64,000 bases of DNA from contig JBBCGG010000001.1 in assembly GCA_037200525.1 (NCBI GenBank), positions 2,894,501 to 2,958,500 on the forward strand, given 5' to 3'. The position numbers and the translations under genes are program-made. The notes under the pieces were generated by a model that made no database searches, was not told the origin of the DNA, and saw only the letters and a program-made list of their open reading frames with translations. Positions 9,451 to 17,857 of the stretch are shown one piece after another; the stretch's first letter is position 1, and each line of letters opens with the position of its first letter. The stretch comes from Methylocella sp. GTDB lineage: Bacteria > Pseudomonadota > Alphaproteobacteria > Rhizobiales > Beijerinckiaceae.

Positions 9451-9729
9451 ATGCCGAGGAAAAGACACAAGGCGGAAGAGATCGTCGCGAAGCTACGGCA
9501 AGTCGAAGTGCTTAGCGCGCAAGGGCGACCGGTCGCGGAGGCGATCCGCTCGATAGGGGTGACGGAAGTTACATACTATCGATGGCGGTCGGAATACGGC
9601 GGCCTGAAGGGCGATCAGGTGAAGCGGCTGAAGGAGCTGGAGGCGGAGAATACGCGGCTCCGTCGAGCGGTGTCCGATTTGACGCTTGAGAAGCTGATCC
9701 TGAAAGAGGCTGCCTCGGGAAACTTCTGA
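9451..9729 (+). CDS. IS3 OrfA (copy 1)
   Basis: The product has 92 residues: MPRKRHKAEEIVAKLRQVEV, a helix-turn-helix (AEAIRSIGVTEVTYYRWRSE) and a leucine-zipper-like segment (RLKELEAENTRLRRAVSDLT), ending EAASGNF. The ATG at 9451 follows a GGAGG sequence. OrfA binds the IS ends; a -1 frameshift near its end should make the OrfAB transposase. This copy alone has His instead of Gln at residue 6. Confidence 0.9.
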   Translation: MPRKRHKAEEIVAKLRQVEVLSAQGRPVAEAIRSIGVTEVTYYRWRSEYGGLKGDQVKRLKELEAENTRLRRAVSDLTLEKLILKEAASGNF

Positions 9730-9752
9730 GCTCCGCGCGTCGTCGCGCCTGC

Positions 9753-10619
9753 GTGGAGCATGTGATCGCCGAACATGGCGTTTCCGAGCGGTTCGCTTGC
9801 CGGGTTCTCGGTCAGCATCGCTCCACGCAGCGCAAGGTTCCGACCAAGCCCGATGACGAAGCGGCATTGATCGCCGACATCACGGCGCTCGCCATCCAGT
9901 ACGGCCGCTATGGCTACCGCCGCATCACGGCGATGTTGTGGGAGCGAGGCTGGAAGGTCAACGTCAAACGGGTCGAGCGGATCTGGCGACGCGAGGGGCT
10001 GAAAGTTCCGGCCAGACAACCCAAGCGCGGGCGTCTCTGGCTCAATGACGGCTCGTGCGTCCGGCTGCGCCCGCAATGCCCCAACCACGTCTGGTCCTAT
10101 GACTTCGTCGAGGACCGCACTCATGATGGCAGGAAATATCGCATGCTGAATATCATCGACGAATTTACCCGCGAATGCATCGCGATCAGGATTAACCGGC
10201 AGCTGAAGGCAGCGGACGTCATCGACGTTCTCTCGGACCTCTTCATCTTGCGAGGGGTTCCGATCCACATTCGTTCCGACAACGGCCCGGAGTTCATCGC
10301 CAAGGCGTTGCGTGACTGGATTGCCGCCGTCGGCGCGAAGACCGCCTACATCATGCCGGGCAGTCCCTGGGAGAACGGCTATTGCGAGAGCTTCAACTCG
10401 AAGCTGCGCGACGAGCTTTTGAATGGTGAAATCTTCTACACTCTCAAGGAGGCGAAGGTCGTCATTGAGCGATGGCGACGCCACTACAACACCGTGCGCC
10501 CGCACTCATCGCTGGGCTACAAGCCGCCAGCCCCGGAGACCCTGCAATGGCCGGCTTCGCAATCCGGACCAGCTTCGCCCGCCACGCCAGCAATAGCGCC
10601 AGGGCCGACAATGCACTAA
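9753..10619 (+). CDS. IS3 OrfB transposase (copy 1)
   Basis: The product has 288 residues with an rve/DDE integrase core: VWSYDFVEDR (first Asp), RSDNGPEF (second Asp), SPWENGYCESFNSKLRDE (Glu), and the IS3 ending RRHYNTVRPHSSLGYKPPAP. The frame is open upstream of the GTG start to the end of OrfA, consistent with programmed -1 frameshifting. All catalytic residues are present, so the protein is probably active. Confidence 0.92.
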   Translation: MEHVIAEHGVSERFACRVLGQHRSTQRKVPTKPDDEAALIADITALAIQYGRYGYRRITAMLWERGWKVNVKRVERIWRREGLKVPARQPKRGRLWLNDGSCVRLRPQCPNHVWSYDFVEDRTHDGRKYRMLNIIDEFTRECIAIRINRQLKAADVIDVLSDLFILRGVPIHIRSDNGPEFIAKALRDWIAAVGAKTAYIMPGSPWENGYCESFNSKLRDELLNGEIFYTLKEAKVVIERWRRHYNTVRPHSSLGYKPPAPETLQWPASQSGPASPATPAIAPGPTMH

Positions 10620-10653
10620 CATTCAAACTGGATCACCCCATGGGGGCAGGCCA

Positions 10654-11382
10654 GAGATCGCCCGCATAGTCGGTCTCGCATCGCCGGAGGTTGAGACCTT
10701 GCTGCTAGAGCTAGAACGAAACGGTGTGTTCTCCCGCGATCGCAAAGGCGTAATTTATTCCCGTAGGATAGTTCGTGATGAAAAGAAGTCTTCTTTAGCA
10801 CGGAAAAATGGGAAAAACGGTGGCAACCCAAGCCTCAGTAAACAAAAGGAAATTCCTGCGTCGGATAAGGGTGAGGTTAAGGATAGACTTAACACCCATA
10901 AGCCAGAAGCCATAAGCCATATACCAGAAGCTGCTAGCGCAGCTGGCGCGCTGGTCGATTTTAAAAAATCGATCATGGATGCCTTCCGGCAGGCCGGGTC
11001 ACAAAAGTTTCCGAATACCCACCGAGCTGAAATTTGGATCTCGCAGGGCTGCAAACCGGAGATTTGCATCGCCGTGATCCGGGAATGCCTGGCGAGAAAT
11101 CCTTCGATTTCCAGCTTGACATATTTCGACGGCGCAATCCGTGAAGCGCATGAGAAGGCCCCGGCCATGCAGACGGCCGCGCCTGGGCCGAAAGAGATCA
11201 GCGACGCCGACTGGCGGTTGTGGATGCAGCGCTACAAATCGGGCGATGGCCCATGGCCTGCGTCGCTGGGGCCTCGCCCGCGAATGGGCGGTTGTCTCGT
11301 ACCCGCACACGTCCTTGCAGAATTCTTGCCCGCCATCATCGCGCTCGAGAAAGAGCGCGCGCCGCTTGCAGGTGTCTCATGA
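10654..11382 (+). pseudogene. Phage replication-type protein, N-terminus removed by IS copy 1
   Basis: The frame is open directly from the IS boundary (EIARIVGLASPEVETLLLEL, then NGVFSRDRKGVIYSRRIVRD). This resembles the DNA-binding end of DUF1376/DnaT-like phage replication initiators, in which a winged-helix segment precedes a basic KNGKNGGNPSLSK linker. The C-terminal part (WISQGCKPEICIAVIREC...) is common in replication proteins of alphaproteobacterial prophages. A TTG at 10699 could still start a shortened product. It overlaps the next gene by ATGA. Its missing 5' half marks the left truncation of prophage 1. Confidence 0.6.
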
Positions 11383-11555
11383 ATCTTTCTCGAAAATCCA
11401 ACGTGATCGATTTCGCCGCCGCGCGCGAAGCCCGGCGCCGGCGCGCTTCAGCCGCCATGGCTCACCAAATGGTGGAGATCGCCTCATGCCAGGCGGAAAC
11501 CATTGCGACCTTCTGGCGGATGATGTTTTGGGCGGTATGGGAGCGGAGGCCATGA
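11379..11555 (+). CDS. Small phage protein, 58 residues
   Basis: It starts in an ATGA overlap with the replication gene and ends in another ATGA overlap with the next one. The N-terminus (MNLSRKSNVIDFAAAREARR) is basic and the C-terminal half more hydrophobic (FWRMMFWAVW). NVIDF-AAAREARR starts are common in small alphaproteobacterial phage proteins. No function was recognised. Confidence 0.55.
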   Translation: MNLSRKSNVIDFAAAREARRRRASAAMAHQMVEIASCQAETIATFWRMMFWAVWERRP

Positions 11556-11791
11556 GCGAAATGGTCGAGCGCGCACGCGCAATAGTAGAGGATGAAATGG
11601 CCTCCGCTACAGGATCGAGAATATCGAGCAAATTGGCACGAAGGCTTGTCCGCGCGGTGATAGAGGCGATGAACGAGCCAACTGAAGCGATGTTGCTTTC
11701 GGCCACCTCGAGAGATTACTTCGTCGGCCACATCGATACGATCGATGCAAATATCGTCTTCACCGCCATGGTCGACGAGGCGCTGAAATGA
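11552..11791 (+). CDS. Small phage protein, 79 residues
   Basis: The ATG at 11552 is preceded by GGAGCGGAGG and overlaps the previous stop. The sequence is mostly helical with no Cys (MSEMVERARAIVEDEMASAT..., then FVGHIDTIDANIVFTAMVDE). It couples to the next gene by ATGA. The family is unknown. Confidence 0.55.
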   Translation: MSEMVERARAIVEDEMASATGSRISSKLARRLVRAVIEAMNEPTEAMLLSATSRDYFVGHIDTIDANIVFTAMVDEALK

Positions 11792-12000
11792 CCGGGTCCT
11801 CTGTGCTCGTCGAGCTCATGCCCCGTCTATCCACTGCCCATCTCATGGCCATGGAGCAGCGTCTCGTCGCCCGCCAAGACGCCCACACCAACAATCAATG
11901 CCTGCGGTGGTCTCCCCGAGAAGAGGCAGCATTGATCCGCGTCAGGTCTGAATTATTCCGGCGCGCCGCGGCTGATGAAGCCCAGCGGCAGCCATCATAG
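11788..12000 (+). CDS. Small phage protein, 70 residues
   Basis: It begins at an ATGA overlap. It contains a single conserved-looking motif (LRWSPREEAALIRVRSELFR) that could form an amphipathic helix pair, and is rich in Arg and Ala. The last gene before it and the next one 12 bases downstream form the same operon. The function is unknown. Confidence 0.5.
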   Translation: MTGSSVLVELMPRLSTAHLMAMEQRLVARQDAHTNNQCLRWSPREEAALIRVRSELFRRAAADEAQRQPS

Positions 12001-12011
12001 AGGCCAAATCC

Positions 12012-12599
12012 ATGACCAAGAAACGCAAAAAGCAGCAGATCACGTTGCCAGGATTAAACTGCTCCGTGGAATTGGAGCCAGCCTCAATCCAAGATCCATT
12101 CGAACCGGCGAAGCAATTGACGGTAATGAAAAACATCCGCGTCCACCCGCTCGACAGCATGGTGGCGAGGAAAACAATCAACGCCCCTCAGAAAGAAGCC
12201 GGTGATCGCTTCCTCGAGCTGTTCGACCGCGCAGAGATCGGGGGCGCCCGCGCAATTGACTACAGCCAAGTCAAAGTTGACATCTCGTTCACGCATCGTG
12301 GCCTTCCCAAGGGCGTCGCCGAGGCGGTTCAGGAATTGAAGGAAATCCGCCAGCATCTCGGCGCCCGGTATTATGCGCTTCTCGTCAGCGTCATAGGCGA
12401 TCGGATGGCTGTTTATGATTTGGCGCGCGCGCGCGATAAGGCCGAGAAGCCCACATATGCAACGCTATCCTATTTTACCGCAGCATTGCGACTTGCGCTC
12501 GATGATCTCACGGAGTTTTGGGGAGTTGGGATCGGCGCGACGCGCCCACGCCGACATCAATTCGAGATGAGTGTGGAAAATGAATTGGAGCATAATTAG
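12012..12599 (+). CDS. Phage protein, DUF6456-like C-terminal region
   Basis: The product has 195 residues. The basic N-terminus (MTKKRKKQQITLPGL) is followed by AGDRFLELFDRAEIGGARAI, DYSQVKVD and a helical domain ending LTEFWGVG. The AG-x-RF...GGARAIDYS-x-VKVD pattern and the later helical domain resemble the domain called DUF6456 in alphaproteobacterial regulators, but this is from memory and not certain. It is the last gene before a strong terminator, so it closes the early or regulatory operon. Confidence 0.55.
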   Translation: MTKKRKKQQITLPGLNCSVELEPASIQDPFEPAKQLTVMKNIRVHPLDSMVARKTINAPQKEAGDRFLELFDRAEIGGARAIDYSQVKVDISFTHRGLPKGVAEAVQELKEIRQHLGARYYALLVSVIGDRMAVYDLARARDKAEKPTYATLSYFTAALRLALDDLTEFWGVGIGATRPRRHQFEMSVENELEHN

Positions 12600-12651
12600 G
12601 CAGTTGACTTATTAGAGCAAATCAGCGACGAATCTGTAACGTACAAAATCA

Positions 12652-12680
12652 CGCCCGGCCGCAAGGTTCGGGCGTTTTTT
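12652..12680 (+). terminator. Rho-independent terminator
   Basis: The stem CGCCCG (12652-12657) pairs with CGGGCG (12669-12674) and is followed by six T. It lies 52 bases after the preceding stop and directly before the phage tRNA, so it separates early from late transcription. Confidence 0.8.
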
Positions 12681-12682
12681 GT

Positions 12683-12757
12683 CGCGGAAAGGCGCAGTGG
12701 TAGCGCGTCCGGCTCATACCCGGAAGGCCGTCAGTTCAAATCTGACTTCCGCAACCA
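12683..12757 (+). tRNA. Phage-encoded tRNA-Met (CAU), initiator-like
   Basis: This 75-nt cloverleaf has D arm GCGC/GCGC, anticodon arm TCCGG-CTCATAC-CCGGA with anticodon CAT, five-base variable loop, T arm GTCAG/CTGAC with TTCAAAT loop, and encoded CCA. Position 1 is C and position 72 is A, giving an unpaired first acceptor position (GCGGAA/TTCCGC form the rest). The C1-A72 mismatch is the signature of bacterial initiator tRNA. The second initiator feature, three G-C pairs at 29-31/39-41, is only partly kept because one pair is C-G. Confidence 0.88.
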
Positions 12758-12982
12758 AGTTTTGAGAAGACCAACACTCGTTGAAGCTGCTGATCACAGC
12801 TGAGAGAGACTTCTGTCGCGCTAAGGTTGGATGAAGCGCGATGCAGAGCCGGCCTAAGATAATCGCGTTGGGGGTGCGCTAAGCCGACAGCCCCCGCCAG
12901 TTTGGTGCCCGATCATCCAAAGGATGGTCCCGGAAAAAACGATGGCGAGTAGCGAAAGCGGCCGCGCCGTGGGCCGGAGTTT

Positions 12983-13067
12983 CGATCGGTAAGAGGCCTG
13001 TGCCGTCAACGCTTGCGGCAAACTCATAGGGCTAGCCTCTTCGCAAGCGCCCGTTGTCGGCCGATCG
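12983..13067 (+). other. Nested inverted repeats before the terminase genes
   Basis: Three nested stems can be drawn: CGATCGG (12983-12989) with CCGATCG (13061-13067), AAGAGGC (12991-12997) with GCCTCTT (13035-13041), and TGCCG (13001-13005) with CGGCA (13016-13020). GCTTGC (13011-13016) can also pair with GCAAGC (13043-13048). The element ends about 20 bases before the terminase small-subunit start. It could be a leader RNA structure, a packaging (pac/cos) site recognised by the terminase, or an operator. Confidence 0.45.
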
Positions 13068-13088
13068 GAAACAATTCAGGATTGAGAA

Positions 13089-13649
13089 ATGCCCGTCCTG
13101 ACCAATCCCAAGCATGAACTCTTCGCCCAGGAGCTTGCAAAGGGATCGACGGCAGAGGCCGCTTACGCCAAGGCAGGATACACGCCCAGCCTCAAGAATG
13201 CTCAGCGTCTGAAGTCAAATGAGGGTATCCGGAGCCGAGTTGAGGAAATCCTGAGCCAAGCCGCTCAAAAGGCCGGCGTTACCGTCGAGCGCATAGCTGA
13301 AGAGTTGGTCAAGATCGGCTTCTCGGACATCCGCAAGGCAGTGAGATGGCACAGCGCCAGGATCACTGAAGAGGACAATCCGGACGGCGGCGACGTCCTC
13401 GTGATCAAGAATATCGTTACGAACACCGTTGAAATCATCGCGAGCGACGAGATCGACGATAACACTGCGGCCGCCATTGCCGAGGTCAGCCAGAATGAAA
13501 AGGGCGGCGTCAAAATCAAATTCCATGACAAGCTCTCGGCGCTTGAGAAGCTCGGCAAGTTCGTGGGCATGTTCAAAGATCGGCTGGAATTGAGCAGCGA
13601 CGGCAGCGTGGAATTCAAAACCATCTATGAAAGCCGTCCGCGAGATTGA
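13089..13649 (+). CDS. terS: Terminase small subunit
   Basis: The product has 186 residues. The N-terminal helix-turn-helix (NPKHELFAQELAKGSTAEAA, then YAKAGYTPS) and the following central helices are typical of the Terminase_2 family, which binds the packaging site and recruits the large subunit. The C-terminal part contains the HDKLSALEKLGKFVGMF block common to the family. It overlaps the large-subunit start by 23 bases. It follows a structured non-coding stretch that may contain its recognition site. Confidence 0.85.
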   Translation: MPVLTNPKHELFAQELAKGSTAEAAYAKAGYTPSLKNAQRLKSNEGIRSRVEEILSQAAQKAGVTVERIAEELVKIGFSDIRKAVRWHSARITEEDNPDGGDVLVIKNIVTNTVEIIASDEIDDNTAAAIAEVSQNEKGGVKIKFHDKLSALEKLGKFVGMFKDRLELSSDGSVEFKTIYESRPRD

Positions 13650-15003
13650 GCGCCGCGTCCGTTGGTATCAGCGGCCTCTCCACGAATATCTAATCGGCGG
13701 CGGCAAGCGGGCCATAGAAATTGCTCATCGCCGCTGGGGAAAGGATGAGATCGCGCTCGCGGTGACTTGCGAATTGGCGCACCGGCGCGTGGCGTCCTAT
13801 TGGCATTGCCTGCCGGAATATGCCCAGGCTCGCAAGGCGCTGTGGACGGCAGTCAACCCGCACACTGGGAAAAGGCGGATTGACGAAGCCTTCCCTCCCG
13901 AGGTGAGGGCATCGACGAATGACCAGGAAATGTTCATTCGGCTGAAAAACGGCTCGACCTGGCAGGTGATCGGGTCGGATCGCTATGACGGCCTTGTCGG
14001 CGCCGGCGTCGCAGGCGTCGTCTTCTCGGAATGGGCTTTGGCCAACCCGATCGCTTGGGCTTACATCCGGCCGATGCTGATCGAGAATAACGGCTGGGCC
14101 GCGTTCATCACGACGCCTCGTGGACGGAATCACGCCAAGTCCATGCTGGATATGGCGAGAAAGACGCCGGGCTGGTTCGCTGAAGTCTCGACGATAGAGG
14201 ATACCGGCGCGCTGACACCGGCGCAGTTGGCAGAAAGCCGGGCCGAATACGTCGCGCTCTATGGCGAAGATCTCGGCAATAATCAATTCGAGCAGGAATA
14301 TCTCTGCTCCTTCAATGCGGCGATCCTCGGCGCTTTCTATGCGCGTGAGATGGCGTCGGTTCGTGCTGAGGGCCGGATCCGCGATATCGGGGTTGTCGAA
14401 GGCCTCCCGGTTCATACGGCGTGGGATCTGGGCGTCAGGGACTCGACGGCAATCTGGGGGTTTCAGATTTTGCCGGGTGGTCTTCACATCCTCGATTATT
14501 ACGCGGCCCATGGCGTCGGCGTTCAGCATTACTCCGATGTTCTGAAGCGCAAGCAGAAAGAATACGGCTGGACGCCTGGCAAGGACTTCGTCCCGCATGA
14601 CGCCAAGGTAAAAGAGTGGGGCACGGACCGCACCCGCGTTGAGACCATGCTTGAACTCGGGCTGCGGCCGCACGTCGTGCCCCGCAGTTCGGACGCGGAC
14701 GGTCATCAGGCGATCCGCTCGACACTGCCGAAATGCATCTTTCACCCCCGGACGGAAGATATGGGCATTGCGTGCCTTGAGAGCTATCGGCGGGAGTGGG
14801 ACGACACGCTGAAGGCGTTCCGAGCGAGCGCGCTGCACGATTGGTCGTCGCACGGAGCTAAAGCGTTTCAGTATTTGTCGCAGGCCTGGCGCGTCGATAT
14901 CCCGGAGCCGGTGAAAGATACGCGGTTTCAACCGTTGGAAGAAACCACGCTGGACGAGCTCTGGGAAGACCGGGGACGTCGGCATAGGAGTGGGCGGATA
15001 TGA
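13627..15003 (+). CDS. terL: Terminase large subunit
   Basis: The packaging ATPase/nuclease has 458 residues. Near the N-terminus, HRRWGKDEIA occupies the Walker A position in the deviant form seen in many podovirus terminases. VVFSEWALA is in the Walker B region, and TTPRGRNH fits the coupling motif. The C-terminal RNase H-like nuclease begins with the acidic AWDLGVRDSTAIWG. It would cut and translocate DNA into the prohead through the portal encoded two genes downstream. The length is near the family norm. Confidence 0.9.
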   Translation: MKAVREIERRVRWYQRPLHEYLIGGGKRAIEIAHRRWGKDEIALAVTCELAHRRVASYWHCLPEYAQARKALWTAVNPHTGKRRIDEAFPPEVRASTNDQEMFIRLKNGSTWQVIGSDRYDGLVGAGVAGVVFSEWALANPIAWAYIRPMLIENNGWAAFITTPRGRNHAKSMLDMARKTPGWFAEVSTIEDTGALTPAQLAESRAEYVALYGEDLGNNQFEQEYLCSFNAAILGAFYAREMASVRAEGRIRDIGVVEGLPVHTAWDLGVRDSTAIWGFQILPGGLHILDYYAAHGVGVQHYSDVLKRKQKEYGWTPGKDFVPHDAKVKEWGTDRTRVETMLELGLRPHVVPRSSDADGHQAIRSTLPKCIFHPRTEDMGIACLESYRREWDDTLKAFRASALHDWSSHGAKAFQYLSQAWRVDIPEPVKDTRFQPLEETTLDELWEDRGRRHRSGRI

Positions 15004-15245
15004 CCGACGAGATGGACAATACCGGCCAATCTCGCGGCGGTTACGATTCCGATGGCGCGGCGCCCAGCGCAAAAGAGCGCGTTGAAGCAACCGGAGAGAA
15101 ATTCACCAAAGAGAACGCCGAATACAAGAAGGGCAAGCCCTTTCACCGCTGCGGTCTCTGCGAATATTACCGCGCGCATAAATGCGATCTGGTCGCTGGG
15201 TACGTTGAGCCCATGATGGGCTGCAAATATTTCGAGAGAGATTGA
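15000..15245 (+). CDS. Four-cysteine protein resembling a HiPIP iron-sulfur site
   Basis: The product has 81 residues with a polar, charged N-terminal half. The C-terminal half reads HRCGLCEYYRAHKCDLVAG, then YVEPMMGCKYFERD. The spacing C-x2-C-x7-C-x12-C, with the third Cys followed by LVAG and the last preceded by G, resembles the cluster-binding end of high-potential iron-sulfur proteins. It could equally be a small zinc site. It lies between the terminase and portal genes with overlapping start and stop codons on both sides, so it is expressed with the packaging genes. There is no export signal. Confidence 0.6.
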   Translation: MTDEMDNTGQSRGGYDSDGAAPSAKERVEATGEKFTKENAEYKKGKPFHRCGLCEYYRAHKCDLVAGYVEPMMGCKYFERD

Positions 15246-17857
15246 TGGCGATTGCCCCGCGCGGACCATGCAAGCGCATACGTCAGTTTGCGAATTCGGA
15301 CGCGGATGTGTCGCCTCCAGTAACGGCGGCCGCGGTCGATGAAGATTGCGCGGCGTGGAAGCTCCAGATCGAGTTAGCCGAAAAGCGCAGCGACCGTTGG
15401 GAGCGCCGCTGCAAGCGGATCATTAAGCGCTACCGCGAGGAGCGGCCGGACGAAGGCCAGAACGTCGGTTTGCCCATGAGGATGAATCTCCTCTGGTCGA
15501 ACGTTCAGACGCTTCAGCCCTCAATCTATGGGCGCGAGCCGGTTCCGATCGCCGAACATCGGTTTTTGGATCGCGATGTCGTCGGGCGGGCCGCGGCGCA
15601 AATTCTCGAGCGCGCGATGCGCTACGAGCTGCCGGACAGCGGCTTCCATGATACGATGGAACAATGCGTCCTGGACTTTTTGCTTGTCGGTCGCGGCGTG
15701 CCGTGGCTGCGGTTCAAACCGGTGATCGGCGCGGCGTCGAGCTTGACGGATCGCGGCGACGACGAACTTTCAGATAGAGCTGGCGATCCGCTTGACGTTG
15801 GTGAAGAGCCTTCGGATCTCGATAGGCAGGAGGAAACCGACGGCGACGCCCAAACGGACGAGGCGCCGGCGGAGCGCCTTCTCAGCGCCAATGTGGAGAT
15901 CGATTACGTCCACTGGCAGGATTTCTTCACCTCGAAGGCGCGCTTCTGGAAAGAAGTTGAATGGGTCGCGCGGCGCCTGTTCCCCTCGCGCCAGGATCTG
16001 ATTGACGATTTCGGCGAGGAGATCGGTAAAGCCGTCCCACTGGAGATGACGCCCGAGACGGACGAACTCAATAAGATCGGCCGCAACATCGATCAAATGC
16101 CCGATGCCATGAAAAAGGCCATCGTTTTTGAGATCTGGCATAAGCCGACGCGGAAGGTTTATACGATCGCGAAAGGGTTCGATAAGTTCCTCGAGGAGCC
16201 GCGCGAGGATCCGCTGAATCTCGAAGGCTTCTGGCCGTGCCCGAAGCCCCTGTTCGCCACGATGACGAACGACACCATTGAGCCCGTTCCGGATTACATC
16301 GAATATCAGGATCAGGCCATTGAGATCGACAATCTCACGAACCGGATCAGCCTGCTCATCAAAGCTTTGAAGGTCGCCGGCGTCTACGACTCGTCGCAGA
16401 AGCAATTGGCGCGGCTGCTTGATGAAGGGCACGAGAATAAGCTGATCCCGGTTTCATCTTGGGCCGCATTTGCGGAAAAAGGTGGGCTGTCTTCGGCGAT
16501 CTCGTTCCTGCCGATCAAGGAGATTTCGGACGTTCTCGTCGGGCTCACACAGGCGCGCGAGCAGATCAAGAAAGATCTCTACGAAATCACAGGCCTCGCC
16601 GACATTATGCGGGGGCAGGCGGATCCGCGCGAGACCGCCGAGGCGGTGCAGACGAAGGGCCGTTGGGGCAGCTTGAGATTGCAACGGCGCCAGACGGAAG
16701 TCGCCCGCTTCTGCCGCGACACCATCAAGATGATGGGCGAGATTATCGCCGAGCATTTTCCAGTCGAGACGCTGATCAATATTTCAGGAGCGATGTTTGA
16801 TGACGGGATCGGTGGGCCAGCCCCAGTTGCGCCAAAGCCACCCCAATCGCCCATGCTCGGACATAACGGAGGGCCGCCCCTTGGCGCTCCATCAGGGATG
16901 CATGATCCCAACGGCTTGCCTATGCCGCCGGTTCGGTCACAGCAACCCTCGGTGCCAATTTCGCCTGCGGGAACGCAAGTCGGCCAGCCTGCAACGCCTA
17001 TTGGAGGAGCGCCTACCAGCGTTCCGCCTTCAAATCCGATGGTTCACGCGGCTCCGCAGCCGCCCGGTGGAGTCGGTGCACCTGCACCTGCGGTAGATCC
17101 CGACGCGCAATTTCAGATGCAGATGGCTCAATACCAAATGCAGATGCAAGCTCATCAGCAGGAGAAGCAAATCCTGATCATGAAGGCGATCGACCTTCTG
17201 AAGCAGGACAAAATGCGCGGCTTCCGCATCGACATCGAGACGGACTCCACAATCGTCGATGATGTGAACCAAGATAAGCAGGCCCGGACGGAGTTCTTGA
17301 AGGCGACGACCCAATTCATCGAAGAAAGCTTCAAAATCGGGCAGATGAACCCCGATGCCGTGCCCATGCTTGGGAAAATGCTGCTATTCGGCGTGCGAGG
17401 TTTCCGCGCCGGTCGCGATCTCGAGAGCACCATCGAGGAATTTATCGACAAATCCGAGAAGGATGCTGTCGCGAAGCAGATCGCGCCAGCGCAGCCCAAT
17501 CCCGAGATCCAGAAGCAGCAATTGGAGTTGCAGGAGACGCAGGCCAAATCGCAGGCTGAGATCCAGCGAGCGCAGATCGATGCTCAGGCCTCAGCTGAGG
17601 ACAATCAGCGCGCGATGGCGACCAATACGCTCGACGCTCAGGTCGCGCAGCAGAAAGCGCAGATGGAAATGGCGCAAATGCAGCGGGAGGCCGAATATCG
17701 CGCCGCCGAGCATGCACAGAAAATGGCCGAACTTCAATTGCAGGCGCAGATTGCGGCGCAGACGCACGCCCGCGAGATGGAGGCAACCGGTTTGGCGCAT
17801 CAGCGGCGGATCGAAACGCTCATGGCGCCAACGCCAGCGCCGAACGGAGCAGCGTGA
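15245..17857 (+). CDS. Portal protein (P22-like, extended)
   Basis: This protein of 870 residues occupies the portal position after terL. The body (residues about 50-520) has typical portal content, such as ERRCKRIIKRYREERP at the start, a stretch describing helices around EQIKKDLYEITGLADIMRGQ, and RETAEAVQTKGRWGSLRLQR, which matches the P22-type family. A Pro/Gly-rich linker follows (about 520-620), then a long Gln-rich coiled coil (PDAQFQMQMAQYQMQMQAHQ onwards), probably the barrel that projects into the capsid. The ATG at 15245 overlaps the preceding TGA by one base; a TTG one codon earlier is unlikely. Confidence 0.85.
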   Translation: MAIAPRGPCKRIRQFANSDADVSPPVTAAAVDEDCAAWKLQIELAEKRSDRWERRCKRIIKRYREERPDEGQNVGLPMRMNLLWSNVQTLQPSIYGREPVPIAEHRFLDRDVVGRAAAQILERAMRYELPDSGFHDTMEQCVLDFLLVGRGVPWLRFKPVIGAASSLTDRGDDELSDRAGDPLDVGEEPSDLDRQEETDGDAQTDEAPAERLLSANVEIDYVHWQDFFTSKARFWKEVEWVARRLFPSRQDLIDDFGEEIGKAVPLEMTPETDELNKIGRNIDQMPDAMKKAIVFEIWHKPTRKVYTIAKGFDKFLEEPREDPLNLEGFWPCPKPLFATMTNDTIEPVPDYIEYQDQAIEIDNLTNRISLLIKALKVAGVYDSSQKQLARLLDEGHENKLIPVSSWAAFAEKGGLSSAISFLPIKEISDVLVGLTQAREQIKKDLYEITGLADIMRGQADPRETAEAVQTKGRWGSLRLQRRQTEVARFCRDTIKMMGEIIAEHFPVETLINISGAMFDDGIGGPAPVAPKPPQSPMLGHNGGPPLGAPSGMHDPNGLPMPPVRSQQPSVPISPAGTQVGQPATPIGGAPTSVPPSNPMVHAAPQPPGGVGAPAPAVDPDAQFQMQMAQYQMQMQAHQQEKQILIMKAIDLLKQDKMRGFRIDIETDSTIVDDVNQDKQARTEFLKATTQFIEESFKIGQMNPDAVPMLGKMLLFGVRGFRAGRDLESTIEEFIDKSEKDAVAKQIAPAQPNPEIQKQQLELQETQAKSQAEIQRAQIDAQASAEDNQRAMATNTLDAQVAQQKAQMEMAQMQREAEYRAAEHAQKMAELQLQAQIAAQTHAREMEATGLAHQRRIETLMAPTPAPNGAA

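Larger units (their letters stand above)
9384..10653 (+). mobile_element. IS3-family (IS407-like) element, copy 1
   Basis: This complete 1270-bp element begins TGGTCTGCCCCCTG and ends CATGGGGGCAGGCCA, imperfect terminal inverted repeats. The flanks are CAG on the left and GAG on the right, so there is no target-site duplication. That suggests the junctions arose by recombination or deletion after insertion. Its right edge cuts into the prophage replication gene. It shares with copy 4 two substitutions (V in WKVNVKR, I in VPIHIRS) that separate both from copies 2 and 3. Confidence 0.92.

Noticed and set aside
9615-10505. 296-residue minus-strand open frame repeated in all four IS3 copies
   Set aside because: It lies antisense to OrfB over its whole length, has no family and only recurs because the IS is repeated. 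It is a shadow frame of GC-rich DNA.
13690-15090. 466-residue minus-strand open frame
   Set aside because: It is fully antisense to the terminase large subunit, which has clear motifs. The same applies to 2017-3192 (opposite the kinase) and 23926-25350 (opposite tail genes).
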